A stretch of 64,000 nt of DNA, from NCBI RefSeq assembly GCF_003313385.1, contig NZ_QMHN01000001.1:929325-993324 (forward strand), written 5' to 3'. Both the position numbers and the translations under genes were made by a program. Numbering within the stretch: position 1 is the stretch's first letter; every line of letters begins with the position of its first letter. The stretch comes from Pedobacter chitinilyticus. GTDB lineage: Bacteria > Bacteroidota > Bacteroidia > Sphingobacteriales > Sphingobacteriaceae. A model generated the notes under the pieces. It saw nothing but the letters and a program-made list of their open reading frames with translations, was not told the DNA's origin and made no database searches. Of the stretch, positions 42,156 to 51,251 are shown piece by piece.

Positions 42156-44090
42156 TTATTTCTTCGCAGCAGTTTGTTTTGCCAACCAATTCACAAGTTC
42201 TTGACTTGCCTCAAAGTTTTTATAATTGGCAGGAAGTTTTCTTCCATCTACATACTCATTATACAACCATGGATCGCCAATCACAAAAACAGTTCCCTTT
42301 CCAAATTTTGTTACCGAAATCACGTCATCGCCATCTTTATCTTTTAGGATAGATTTAGCATTTCCTGATAATTTCAAACTGCTATATTCTTTAATGAACA
42401 AGTCTTTTGGCTTGAAAATTTCATTGCCAGATGGAACAATCACCTTTGCAGTTTCGAAATTAGTCGCCACAGGCACCGTTCCTTTGCTGTCTCCGTTAAA
42501 GTGTACCCCAAAAACGTTTGCCAGTTTATTGAAATTGGTCAGTTCTACATTAGGTGCATCGTTACCCATTAAAACCAACACACCTCCCAATTTCACCCAT
42601 TCGCTAATTTGCTTGACATCAGCAGCCGAAATGAAATTTGGGTTCGGATTTTCCTTTTCAAAATCAGGGTCTACAATGATATAAACCGCTGCATTTTTCA
42701 AATTAGCTTGCGTTGGTGCTTGGTATAGCGTTTTCAATTTGAAACCTGAATTTTGGAACTGTTCGCCCCAAAAAGAAAAACCACCATTAGGTCTTTCATC
42801 CCATTTATAATGCCACGACTGATCGTTACCACTTTGATCTTTCTTCGTTTCGTTATTGAAATAAGAATCCAAAACCACCGTTTTTCCTTTTCCTATTTTA
42901 GGTGTAGCCGCTATTTCCATTTCATTGGCAGCCAACAAGAAAGCGCCCACTCCCTTTGGATCGTTGGTAATCACTTTTTCGCTCACATAATATTCGTAGC
43001 TGCCATCACGGTAGGGTTTACCACCCAGGCCCGATACTTCTACCGTTCCTTTCAAGTTCACCTTTCCAGCAGCTCGCTGTTCAATAAATTCCTTCTGAAT
43101 ACCTTTATAACCTTTATCAGCTACCGCAAAATATGACGCAGGTAACCAGCCATTCCTAACGGCCTTGGCAAAGGTGTACACAAACATGCTCGAAGCTGAT
43201 GCCTCCAAATAATTGCCCTTTCCAGTAGGCTTATCCAAAACATCAAACCATAAACCACTCTTAGGATCTTGTACCTTTTGTAAAGCTTGCGCAAATCGAT
43301 TTAGAATAGCAATAATCTCCTTTTTACGAGGATGATTTTCAGGGAAGTTCTCCAATACATCTACCATTGCCATTCCATACCAGCCCATGGCCCTGCCCCA
43401 AAAATTAGGCGATTTACCTGTAGTTTTATTCGCCCAAGCTTCTGCTTTCGATTCATCCCATCCATGGTAAAGCAAGCCTGTTTTGACGTCTCTGGCATTT
43501 TTCTCCATCCACACAAACTGATTGGCAATGTCGTCAAAAGCTTTTTCGTCTTTTACCAAAGCAGCGTATTCTGCATAAAAAGGTTGTCCCATATACAAAC
43601 CATCTAACCACATTTGGTAAGGATAGATTTTCTTATGCCAAAAACCACCTTCTTTGGTTCGTGGGTGTTGTTTCAATTGCTCCCACAACGTGGTTGCCGC
43701 AGTAAAGTACTTCTTGTTTCCAGTAACCTTGTACAACGTAAGCAAAACACGGCCATTTTTAACGTTGTCGATATTAAAGTCCGTCTGTTTGTATCGTTCA
43801 ATTTTTCCTTCTTTAGTCACAAAGAAATCCATGCTTTTTTGCATGTACTTGAAATATTCACCATTTCCAGTTCTTCGCCAAACACCATCAATTCCCTCTA
43901 AAACCACACCTTGGTCATAAGCCCATTTCACCTTTTTAGGCACCTCTGGATTAAGGTTTAAAGAATCCTTCCAGATTTCCATTACCGTTGCAGCCATTTG
44001 CTGCGAAAGTGGTTGTATTTGAGCCACTGCGTTAAACGATAAAACCGATGAAGCAACAGCTACAATACTATAGTTAAAAACCCTGTTCAT
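42156..44090 (-). CDS. GH105 unsaturated galacturonyl hydrolase fused to a DUF4350-like domain
   Basis: A 644-residue exported protein (signal ending FNAVAQ). The N-terminal (alpha/alpha)6 barrel (about 20-380) is GH105 (YteR/YesR-like). Its landmarks are GVWRRTGNGEYFKYM, YQMWLDGLYMGQPFYAEYA (catalytic Asp region), NFWGRAMGWYGMAMVDVLENFP and YLEASASSMFVYTFAKA. It removes the unsaturated uronate from oligosaccharides made by the lyases. The C-terminal third (about 395-640) resembles the DUF4350/ThuA-type amidotransferase-like fold (AAVYIIVDPDFE, GGVLVLMGNDAP, GTVFVIGDPWLYNEY). Start ATG 44090, 4 bases after the GH28 stop. Confidence 0.9.
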   Translation of the reverse strand: MNRVFNYSIVAVASSVLSFNAVAQIQPLSQQMAATVMEIWKDSLNLNPEVPKKVKWAYDQGVVLEGIDGVWRRTGNGEYFKYMQKSMDFFVTKEGKIERYKQTDFNIDNVKNGRVLLTLYKVTGNKKYFTAATTLWEQLKQHPRTKEGGFWHKKIYPYQMWLDGLYMGQPFYAEYAALVKDEKAFDDIANQFVWMEKNARDVKTGLLYHGWDESKAEAWANKTTGKSPNFWGRAMGWYGMAMVDVLENFPENHPRKKEIIAILNRFAQALQKVQDPKSGLWFDVLDKPTGKGNYLEASASSMFVYTFAKAVRNGWLPASYFAVADKGYKGIQKEFIEQRAAGKVNLKGTVEVSGLGGKPYRDGSYEYYVSEKVITNDPKGVGAFLLAANEMEIAATPKIGKGKTVVLDSYFNNETKKDQSGNDQSWHYKWDERPNGGFSFWGEQFQNSGFKLKTLYQAPTQANLKNAAVYIIVDPDFEKENPNPNFISAADVKQISEWVKLGGVLVLMGNDAPNVELTNFNKLANVFGVHFNGDSKGTVPVATNFETAKVIVPSGNEIFKPKDLFIKEYSSLKLSGNAKSILKDKDGDDVISVTKFGKGTVFVIGDPWLYNEYVDGRKLPANYKNFEASQELVNWLAKQTAAKK

Positions 44091-44094
44091 GTAC

Positions 44095-45774
44095 TTACTT
44101 GTTGATTTGTAATGATTTTTCTTGAGCACCCGCCAAAAACTCCGATTTCTGCTGCGCTTTTGAAACGTCTAGGCCCGAAGTTTTAATGTTACTGTTTCTA
44201 TCTCCGCTAATTCTGAAAAGTAAATCAGCACTGTTATAACTGATATTTTTTAGCGTTACATCATTACCATTTTGAATATTAATTAGTGGGTTACCATGCT
44301 CAATGGTCAACTTCACATTATTTAAGTTAATTTTTTTACCTTCCTGTATATCAATTCCTTTTTTCGATTTGATGTTGATATTATTTAGGTTGATATTGAC
44401 AATACTCATTTCAGGTAAACCACGTACAAAAATGGCTTTCTCAGCACCATCACAAACCACATTGTCAATATAAAAATCTTTAAAAACTGGTGTTTCTTCC
44501 GTTACAGGCAAGGCTTCTACTTTTGGAGCCTCACGTTTATCGCCCACTAAAGCAATAGGGTCAACCGCCGCATAATACATGTCAAACAAAATAGCTTCCC
44601 CTGGAATATCCATCATGCTAATGTTTTTAATATGGATGTTCTCCACCACACCACCTCTACCTCTAGTAGTTTTAAAACGCAGGCCAATATCAGTACCAAT
44701 AAAAGTACAATCGTAAACAAAAATGTTCTTAGCACCACCACTCATTTCACTGCCAATTACAAAACCACCGTGCGCATGATAAACCGTACTATTTCTTACA
44801 ATCACATTCTCAGTTGGCATAGCACGTTGTCTGCCCCAAGCGTCACGACCCGATTTAATACAAATGCCATCATCACCCACATCAAAAGTGCTATTTTCAA
44901 TCAATACGTTTTTGCACGATTCGATATCAATACCATCCCCATTTTGTGCATACCAAGGGTTTTTAGCGTAAACATTTCTCACCGTTACGTCTTCGCACAT
45001 GAGTGGATGAATGTTCCAAGCTGCCGAATTTTGAAAAGTAACGCCTTCTAACAATACCTTTTTGCATGAAGTAAATACCAACAGGTTTGGACGAAAGAAA
45101 TCCTTAATAGAATCGTAGTATTCAGCATTCTTATCTGTTCTAATTTCTCCTGGATTACCTTTTATTTTTGACCCCTCTAAACTCTTTTGCGAAGGATACC
45201 AGGTCTTTTTATCCTCCGAAAGTACACCACCCGAAGCTACTAAGTTTTTCCATTGGGTTTCTGTCAGCTTACTTTTCTTCACCATTCGCCAAGCGTCGCC
45301 ACCACCATCAACAATCCCATAGCCAGTTACAGCAATATTGGTTTGGTTAGTAGCCCATAGCGGCGATTGATTACGCATTTGTGGCAAACCCTCCCAATTA
45401 CTTTGCACTAAATGATACTGGCTAAAATCCCTGGTGAACTGTAAAATAGCATTTTTTTGAAGGTGCAGGTTAACGTTACTTTTTAGCTCAATGGGTCCAG
45501 TAATCCATAAACCTTTGGGCACCAATACCACCCCGCCGCCTTTTTTGTTACAGGCAATAATGGCATCGTTAATATTTTTAGTCACTAAAGTTACCCCGTC
45601 GCCTTTAGCGCCATAGTTAACAATATTGAAAGTATCTTTTTTGAAAGAAGTTTGAGCTACTACTGGCAGGTTATTAAACGAATAGGCTTTTGGAGAAGCC
45701 TTTTGCGCCTGCAAAAAAATCGGCGCAGCAATCATCACGGCAAATATCGAAGCTACAATTTTCTTCATGTTCAT
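44095..45774 (-). CDS. Polygalacturonase, family GH28
   Basis: A 559-residue exported parallel beta-helix enzyme (signal MKKIVASIFAVMIAAPIFLQAQ). It starts with FNIVNYGAKGDG, typical of GH28. The active-site blocks follow in order: QNGDGIDIES, VGDDGICIKSG, HGGFVIGSEMSGG and RFKTTRGRGG (the NxD, DD, HG and RxK motifs). It hydrolyses galacturonic acid linkages, probably exo-acting on oligosaccharides, though mode cannot be read from sequence. It is the first gene of the second pectin unit (GH28, GH105, PL10, esterase, amidohydrolase-like). A LacI-type site lies 165 bases upstream. Confidence 0.95.
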   Translation of the reverse strand: MNMKKIVASIFAVMIAAPIFLQAQKASPKAYSFNNLPVVAQTSFKKDTFNIVNYGAKGDGVTLVTKNINDAIIACNKKGGGVVLVPKGLWITGPIELKSNVNLHLQKNAILQFTRDFSQYHLVQSNWEGLPQMRNQSPLWATNQTNIAVTGYGIVDGGGDAWRMVKKSKLTETQWKNLVASGGVLSEDKKTWYPSQKSLEGSKIKGNPGEIRTDKNAEYYDSIKDFFRPNLLVFTSCKKVLLEGVTFQNSAAWNIHPLMCEDVTVRNVYAKNPWYAQNGDGIDIESCKNVLIENSTFDVGDDGICIKSGRDAWGRQRAMPTENVIVRNSTVYHAHGGFVIGSEMSGGAKNIFVYDCTFIGTDIGLRFKTTRGRGGVVENIHIKNISMMDIPGEAILFDMYYAAVDPIALVGDKREAPKVEALPVTEETPVFKDFYIDNVVCDGAEKAIFVRGLPEMSIVNINLNNINIKSKKGIDIQEGKKINLNNVKLTIEHGNPLINIQNGNDVTLKNISYNSADLLFRISGDRNSNIKTSGLDVSKAQQKSEFLAGAQEKSLQINK

Positions 45775-46180
45775 GTGTATATTTATAAATGGTTATTTAA
45801 GTTATGAGTTACTTGTTTGGTGTTACGCGTACTGTTCGTCCTTCGAAACGTACATCAATAACCCACAATCCGCAACACTATTCTATAACAAGTCTACACA
45901 GTTTGGGCCAGTAAACGAACTAAAAGCCCGAAAATAACTATGCAAACGTTCCCAAATGATGGGTTGTAAACAATAAGTTACAGCTGAAACATTTTGAATT
46001 ATTTTTGAAAAGTGAGTTCCAACCTCTTTTGAACTAGCGGCCCTGCTTTCGCTCATAGTCCTCGGTTTCGCCAAGCTCAACCTGTGGGCTAATCCGCTCA
46101 ATCAGGTTTATCATTGAAGTTATTAGCTTTTGGCATTTAAACAAGAAAGTAGACCTACAACATTTAGATTATCTCTATAT
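45775..46180. other. Intergenic region between two pectin units
   Basis: About 400 non-coding bases. They contain a 14-base relic of the lepA-folD repeat (45799-45812), the putative LacI operator (45939-45953), and a more GC-rich, structured stretch (46011-46108) unlike the surroundings. A 72-codon minus-strand frame here shows no coding features. The promoter of the GH28 unit should lie here. Confidence 0.6.
45939..45953. promoter_or_regulatory. Putative LacI-type operator upstream of GH28
   Basis: TATGCAAACGTTCCC, with the AACGTT centre usual in LacI-family sites. It matches the site upstream of susC (58791-58805) at 14 of 15 positions, and is 165 bases from the GH28 start. Confidence 0.6.
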
Positions 46181-47797
46181 TTAGTTAGTCACCCTAAACC
46201 AATCAACATCAGCATAACCACTATCATTGGTTTGTTGCTCACGAGTGGCAAACAGGCCCATTTTTGCGCCAATCCATTTACCAGGAGTAGCTTCAAAAAC
46301 ATCGTCAATAGTCGTAAAAGTGTGACCATCTTTACTATAACTAAATTGGCACTTGGCCCCTTTGCTTACCTTTACCCTCAAGTAAATATCTTTGCCATCT
46401 AACTTTAACAAAGTTCTCTCTACTTCGGCTTTGCCTTTATCGGCATTCTTACAAACCGAATAAACAAGGTATAAGCCATCTTTTTTAGACTTTAACGCTA
46501 AATAGGCATAGCTCAATCCATAAACAGTTAGCCCTACTTTCTCATTCTCTAATTTGGGATTTACTGTAAAAGTAAACTTGGTAGTTGCTGTAAATTCTTC
46601 TGTCGGAAATTTCTGCATTAAAATATTGGGTACTTCCCAAAGGTTTTTAGCACTATCTGGAGTTTTAACGGTATACAGTCTCAAACTACCTTTGCTTATA
46701 TTTAAAAACGACCAAATGGCTGCTGGATTTGCTTGCCATTGCCACTGCAAGCCAAGTGCAGCCCCATTAAATTCATCGCTTTCTGCTGGTGTAAAAATGG
46801 CACTTGCTTTGGCAACAGTAGGTTTTTTATGAATCAATACTGGTTCTCCAATTCCATTGCCATCATGATCTATTCCAATTACTGGCCAGTTGTTAATCCA
46901 TTTCATCGGTTGTAAATGCACTACTCGTCCATAAGCATCCTTATCCTGAAAGTGTACGAACCAGTCTTCGCCATTTGGCGTATTAACCCAAGCTCCTTGA
47001 TGAGGACCATTAATAGGTGATTTACCTTGGTCCATCACCACTTTACGTTCATAAGGTCCGTATACGTTTTTGGAACGCAATACCAATTGCCAACCTGTAG
47101 AAACACCGCCAGCTGGAGCAAAAATATAGTAGTAGCCATTCCGTTTATAAAACTTGGGACCTTCCAAGGTCGGATCCTGCTCATGTCCATCAAACACAAT
47201 TCTACCTTCGGTAATGGTTTTATCTCCAGCAGCATTCATTTCTTTTACCACAATAAGGCTTTTAATACCCGCTCTGCTGCCTGCATAAGCATGTACCAAA
47301 TACACTTTACCATCATTATCCCATAGCGGACATGGATCAATCAAACCTTTTCCAGCTTCTACCAATATAGGATCCGTCCATGGTCCATTAATACTTTTTG
47401 CCTTGGTTAAATAAATTCCAAAGTCAGGGTCGGGATAATAGATGTAAAACTCATTGTTGTGATAACGTATGGCTGGTGCCCAAACCCCATTCCCATGCTG
47501 TGTTTTAGCAAAATGTTCAAACGGTGGCTGACGTTTTAGCGCATGACCAATCAATTTCCAATTCACCAAATCTATCGATTCTAAAATAGGCAAACCTGGT
47601 ATGGCATCAAAGCTCGAAGCAATCATATAAAATTTATCACCTACCCTTATCGCATCAGGGTCAGAATAATCTGCATCCATCACAGGATTTTGATAAGTTC
47701 CGTTTCTCAAATCAGACACCCAAACTTTTGAAACTTCGTTTTGGGCAAATAGATTTAAAGAAAGGGCTACGAATAGGATTACGAATGTTTGCTTCAT
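46181..47797 (-). CDS. Glycoside hydrolase family 43 with C-terminal beta-sandwich
   Basis: A 538-residue exported enzyme (signal MKQTFVILFVALSLNLFAQ). The five-bladed propeller (about 30-330) has catalytic candidates Asp in ADYSDPDAIRVGDKFYM, Asp in LIDPCPLWDNDGKVYLVHAY and Glu in DPTLEGPKFYKRNGYYYIFAP. A C-terminal concanavalin-like domain (about 345-538, SDEFNGAALGLQWQW) is of the GH43_C2/DUF1349 type. GH43 enzymes remove arabinose, xylose or galactose side chains. In this locus side-chain trimming of pectin is likely; the exact linkage is open. It is the last gene of the susCD unit. Confidence 0.9.
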   Translation of the reverse strand: MKQTFVILFVALSLNLFAQNEVSKVWVSDLRNGTYQNPVMDADYSDPDAIRVGDKFYMIASSFDAIPGLPILESIDLVNWKLIGHALKRQPPFEHFAKTQHGNGVWAPAIRYHNNEFYIYYPDPDFGIYLTKAKSINGPWTDPILVEAGKGLIDPCPLWDNDGKVYLVHAYAGSRAGIKSLIVVKEMNAAGDKTITEGRIVFDGHEQDPTLEGPKFYKRNGYYYIFAPAGGVSTGWQLVLRSKNVYGPYERKVVMDQGKSPINGPHQGAWVNTPNGEDWFVHFQDKDAYGRVVHLQPMKWINNWPVIGIDHDGNGIGEPVLIHKKPTVAKASAIFTPAESDEFNGAALGLQWQWQANPAAIWSFLNISKGSLRLYTVKTPDSAKNLWEVPNILMQKFPTEEFTATTKFTFTVNPKLENEKVGLTVYGLSYAYLALKSKKDGLYLVYSVCKNADKGKAEVERTLLKLDGKDIYLRVKVSKGAKCQFSYSKDGHTFTTIDDVFEATPGKWIGAKMGLFATREQQTNDSGYADVDWFRVTN

Positions 47798-47812
47798 TTT
47801 ATGATTAAAAGT

Positions 47813-49285
47813 CTATTTGTACTGTGCTTCGGTAATGGCCTTGATCAAACTATTGATGTAAACCTCGATGTTGTCGTATGCAGAACTTAAGTCTCTACCA
47901 TTGGCATTGGCTTTGTTCGGGTCTAGCTTATTGGCAATCTCCCAGTCATCTGGCATTCCGTCACCATCGGTATCTTTTAACACAGCCGTTTGGTTTAGCG
48001 TTGGCCAACTTCCCACATCGGTTTGTGAGTCGATAATTCCTTTGAAACCCGTTTTAGAGCCATTGTAAGTTACCGTTCCATTTTTCACTTCGTTGGTTAC
48101 CCTCGTATCCACCGCATCACGTTTGTAACTTGCCCCAGCGTAAAGCAGTACCATATTGTAAGCCTGCTCTGCGGTATGTATGGTGGTTGGCTCTGCGGTA
48201 AACGGATTTGTTTGTTTGGTCAGTGCAAAATTAGCTGTACTCAATCCCGAGTTCCGATCTACGCCACCATTCCAATTATCGGCTGTTACGGCAGTGCTGT
48301 TGGTTACTACGTTGCCTGCCACATAAAACTTGCCGTAGCCTGCACCGTAAGTGGCTACATCAGGCTCCATATATAGTTCCAAAATGCGGTTTCGTTTGCT
48401 CGAAGAAGTGCCTGGCCCCGCTTTATAATAATTGTTAACAATGTTATACTCACCATTTTCTCCACCATAGCTACTGTTTGTACCCCAGTTATAAATCACG
48501 TTGTTACGATAATCCACTTTGTCGATGCCGAAGGTACTTTTTCCAGTTCCTGCCCTACTTCCGCCATCAAATCTTGGGTTACGACTGTTATGGTGTGCTA
48601 GCAAATTATGATGAAAAGTAGCACTTGAACCACCCCAAATCGCACCGTAACCGTGATCATCTTTCTCATGAAAAGATTTATTAAGGCTTTCAGATAAGAT
48701 ACACCACTGCATGGTAAAGTTTTTATTCGCATAAAATGACGAACATTCGTCAATAGACCAACTCATTGAGCAATGGTCAATCAGAATGTTTTCTTTCCAA
48801 CGCCCCCAAAGCGCATCTTGCTCATTCTTTGTCAAATCGCCCATACGGAAACGCATAAACCTGATGATGACATTATTTGCATTCACGTTCATTTCATAGT
48901 TTTGGATACATATCCCATCACCTGGGGCAGTTTGTCCAGCAATGGTTAAATCGCCATTATTGATTTGTATTTTGCTGTTGAGCACGATGTTTCCAGAAAC
49001 TTCAAACACAATAATTCGAGCGCCAGTAGCAGCAATAGCTTCCCTTAAACTCCCCGCACCAGCATCATTCAAATTCGTCACTTTAATGACTCTTCCACCT
49101 CTACCGCCAGTGGCATTTTTACCATAGCCTTCGGCTCCTGGAAATGCGTAAGGGGTTTCTTGTACCTGCACGGGTTTATCATCTCTAGTTACAGGATCTT
49201 TCTTCACTGCAGGCGCTTCGGTTTTTTTTGAGCAGCTTAACAAGGCAAAAGCGCCCAGTAATAGGTATAATTGATTTCTTCTCAT
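47813..49285 (-). CDS. Pectate lyase, family PL1-like, lipoprotein
   Basis: A 490-residue surface lipoprotein (signal MRRNQLYLLLGAFALLSC). After a linker it begins the beta-helix with YAFPGAEGYGKNATGGRGG and VTNLNDAGAGSLREAI, typical of Bacteroidota PL1 enzymes. Later segments include ILIDHCSMSWSIDE and LAHHNSRNPRFDG. A C-terminal calcium-binding loop (DTDGDGMPDDWE) resembles thrombospondin type 3 or dockerin repeats. It cleaves demethylated homogalacturonan by beta-elimination. It lies 15 bases upstream of the GH43 gene and follows the two pectinesterase genes. Confidence 0.9.
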   Translation of the reverse strand: MRRNQLYLLLGAFALLSCSKKTEAPAVKKDPVTRDDKPVQVQETPYAFPGAEGYGKNATGGRGGRVIKVTNLNDAGAGSLREAIAATGARIIVFEVSGNIVLNSKIQINNGDLTIAGQTAPGDGICIQNYEMNVNANNVIIRFMRFRMGDLTKNEQDALWGRWKENILIDHCSMSWSIDECSSFYANKNFTMQWCILSESLNKSFHEKDDHGYGAIWGGSSATFHHNLLAHHNSRNPRFDGGSRAGTGKSTFGIDKVDYRNNVIYNWGTNSSYGGENGEYNIVNNYYKAGPGTSSSKRNRILELYMEPDVATYGAGYGKFYVAGNVVTNSTAVTADNWNGGVDRNSGLSTANFALTKQTNPFTAEPTTIHTAEQAYNMVLLYAGASYKRDAVDTRVTNEVKNGTVTYNGSKTGFKGIIDSQTDVGSWPTLNQTAVLKDTDGDGMPDDWEIANKLDPNKANANGRDLSSAYDNIEVYINSLIKAITEAQYK

Positions 49286-49293
49286 TTTTCTAT

Positions 49294-50247
49294 TTATTTA
49301 GTTTCTGGTAGCCATTTGTTACTACCTGAGAAAATGTTTTTAAGGGTATATTTTTTGAGTTCTTTTTTACTGAGTTGGTGCGACCAATTAACCCTTTGCC
49401 CAGCAATGTAACCTGGGCCAAACGAGCCATATTCTGCATAATAGCTTCGTTTATGGTTATCGTTTTTATTCCATGGACTCCAGCCTTGCGGTAAAATATG
49501 GTCGCCCATTTCGGTATTAATAAAAACTGTTTTAGCGAAAGGTCGCCAAGGCCTACCGAGGTAAACTTTCTTAAATTCAGGTGCTGCAGTAAGCTTACAG
49601 TTGAAAAAAACGAAGCCAAACGCTTGATGTGCTGTAGTGGATGCTGCTGTGATGTAAGAATTCTTTTTACTATGGATGTGACAATGTTCGAAAACTACGG
49701 TTGCCGCCCCGAAAATAAAATCTGTAGTGCCCTCAATGTAGCAATCCACATAATATTGTCTACTGGTATCTGCCGAAGGAAATAGCGTATCTTGGTTTCC
49801 GATAATCTTACAGTTTTTGATGATTACCCGATCTGCTTCTACATGCAAGGCTACCGCTTGTCCCACTGGACCTGCACTATTTTCGAAGGTTAAATTTTCT
49901 GCTACAAATTCATTTCCTTGCACTAAAACCGAATGGGAAGTATAAGTATTAATGATTCCTTTCCCTGAGTAGTCATCATAGGTGATGATCGTATGGTCCT
50001 TGTTTTCTCCAACCAGCCTAATCTTAGTTTTCTGTGCTGGGATCACCAATTTTTCTTTGTAAACACCAGCTTTGACATAGATGTTGACTGGCACATCGCT
50101 ATAATCGCGAACAGCCATTACCGCTTCTTGAATAGTAGTGTAATTTCCGCTACCATCTTTGGCAACTTTTAATTCCTTGGGATAATCTTGTGCTTTTGAA
50201 GCCAAAAATCCAACAAGACAGCACCCTAAGAAGATAAATTTTTTCAT
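49294..50247 (-). CDS. Pectinesterase, family CE8 (copy 2 in the unit)
   Basis: A 317-residue exported pectin methylesterase (signal MKKFIFLGCCLVGFLASKAQ). The family blocks are GSGNYTTIQEAVMAV, GPVGQAVALHVEADR, KIIGNQDTLF (catalytic Asp), IEGTTDFIFGAATVVFE (second Asp) and LGRPWRPFAKTVFI (Arg). It removes methyl esters from homogalacturonan, exposing it to PL1, PL10 and GH28. It is a tandem paralogue of the next upstream gene, which it resembles along its whole length. 8 bases to the PL1 gene. Confidence 0.96.
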   Translation of the reverse strand: MKKFIFLGCCLVGFLASKAQDYPKELKVAKDGSGNYTTIQEAVMAVRDYSDVPVNIYVKAGVYKEKLVIPAQKTKIRLVGENKDHTIITYDDYSGKGIINTYTSHSVLVQGNEFVAENLTFENSAGPVGQAVALHVEADRVIIKNCKIIGNQDTLFPSADTSRQYYVDCYIEGTTDFIFGAATVVFEHCHIHSKKNSYITAASTTAHQAFGFVFFNCKLTAAPEFKKVYLGRPWRPFAKTVFINTEMGDHILPQGWSPWNKNDNHKRSYYAEYGSFGPGYIAGQRVNWSHQLSKKELKKYTLKNIFSGSNKWLPETK

Positions 50248-50282
50248 ACTCTAAACAGATTTTATTGCGTTGGAGTGACGGA

Positions 50283-51251
50283 TTATTCCATCGGTTTCCA
50301 ACCGTTAAAAATTTTCTCGAGCGTATAGTTTTCGCTTACTTCTTTTGCGGTAAGCTGGTGTGACCATTTAACACGGGCATTGTTGTTTGCTCCCAAGCCT
50401 TTGCTTTGATACTCGGCGTAGAATGATGTTTTTTCTGCATCTGACTTATTCCAATTATGCCAGCCTTCGGGTTTGATCTGTTTCCCTAAATCACAATTGA
50501 TGAATACCGTTTTAGCGTACGGACGCCAAGGTCTGCCTAAGTAAAAGGAATTTTCTGGTGCATCGCCGTGAATACGAGTATTGAGAAAAACATAACCATA
50601 TTGGGTGCTATCTGGTGTAGATGCTGCCGTAACGTAACCCGCTTTTTTGCAGAAGATTTCGCAATCCTCGAAAACAGCGGTAGCGGATCCAAAAATGAAA
50701 TCCACCGTTCCTTCAATGTAGCATTTGTAGTAATACTGCCTACTAGCATAACCATACGTGTAAAGGGTATCTTGAAAGCCTAACATTCTGCAATTGATAA
50801 ACCGAGCTTTATCGCCAGCGACAAACAACGCTACCGCTTGACCTACCGGACCTGCCGTGTTTTGAAAAGTGATGTTCTGTGCGGTAAACTGAGGACCGTA
50901 AACATAAAAGCTGGATGAACCAGAAGTGCCCTTCTCTTCACCAAAGATGTTTTTCTTTTGTGCCCAGTCATTGTAGGTTAAAATGGTATTGGCCACACTT
51001 TCTCCAATTAAAGTGACTAGGTGCTTGGATGAAGAAAGATTAAGTTTCTCTTTATAAACACCATTTTTGATAAAGATGGTTGTAGTTGCTTTCCTAAAAT
51101 CGGGTACTGCGTTTAGGGCTTCTTGTACGGTGGTAAAATTACCAGATCCGTCTTGAGCCACTACAAAATCATATGCAGTTTTAGGTTGTGCAATCGCCGA
51201 AAAGCTACAGCACCATAAAACCACCAAACTACATATCCACCTTGTATTCAT
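50283..51251 (-). CDS. Pectinesterase, family CE8 (copy 1 in the unit)
   Basis: A 322-residue exported pectin methylesterase (signal ending FSAIAQ). Blocks: GSGNFTTVQEALNAV, GPVGQAVALFVAGDK, RMLGFQDTLYTYG, IEGTVDFIFGSATAVFE and LGRPWRPYAKTVFI, with all catalytic residues present. Compared with its tandem paralogue it has an extra loop near residue 105 (FGEEKGTSGSSSFYVYGP), which may change specificity for methylation pattern or acetyl content. Its ATG overlaps the stop of the CE12 gene by one base (TAATG), so translation is coupled. Confidence 0.96.
   Translation of the reverse strand: MNTRWICSLVVLWCCSFSAIAQPKTAYDFVVAQDGSGNFTTVQEALNAVPDFRKATTTIFIKNGVYKEKLNLSSSKHLVTLIGESVANTILTYNDWAQKKNIFGEEKGTSGSSSFYVYGPQFTAQNITFQNTAGPVGQAVALFVAGDKARFINCRMLGFQDTLYTYGYASRQYYYKCYIEGTVDFIFGSATAVFEDCEIFCKKAGYVTAASTPDSTQYGYVFLNTRIHGDAPENSFYLGRPWRPYAKTVFINCDLGKQIKPEGWHNWNKSDAEKTSFYAEYQSKGLGANNNARVKWSHQLTAKEVSENYTLEKIFNGWKPME

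Noticed and set aside
45883..46101. 72-codon minus-strand frame upstream of GH28
   Set aside because: It spans the operator and the GC-rich stretch, has no signal or domain pattern, and starts with no plausible regulatory context.
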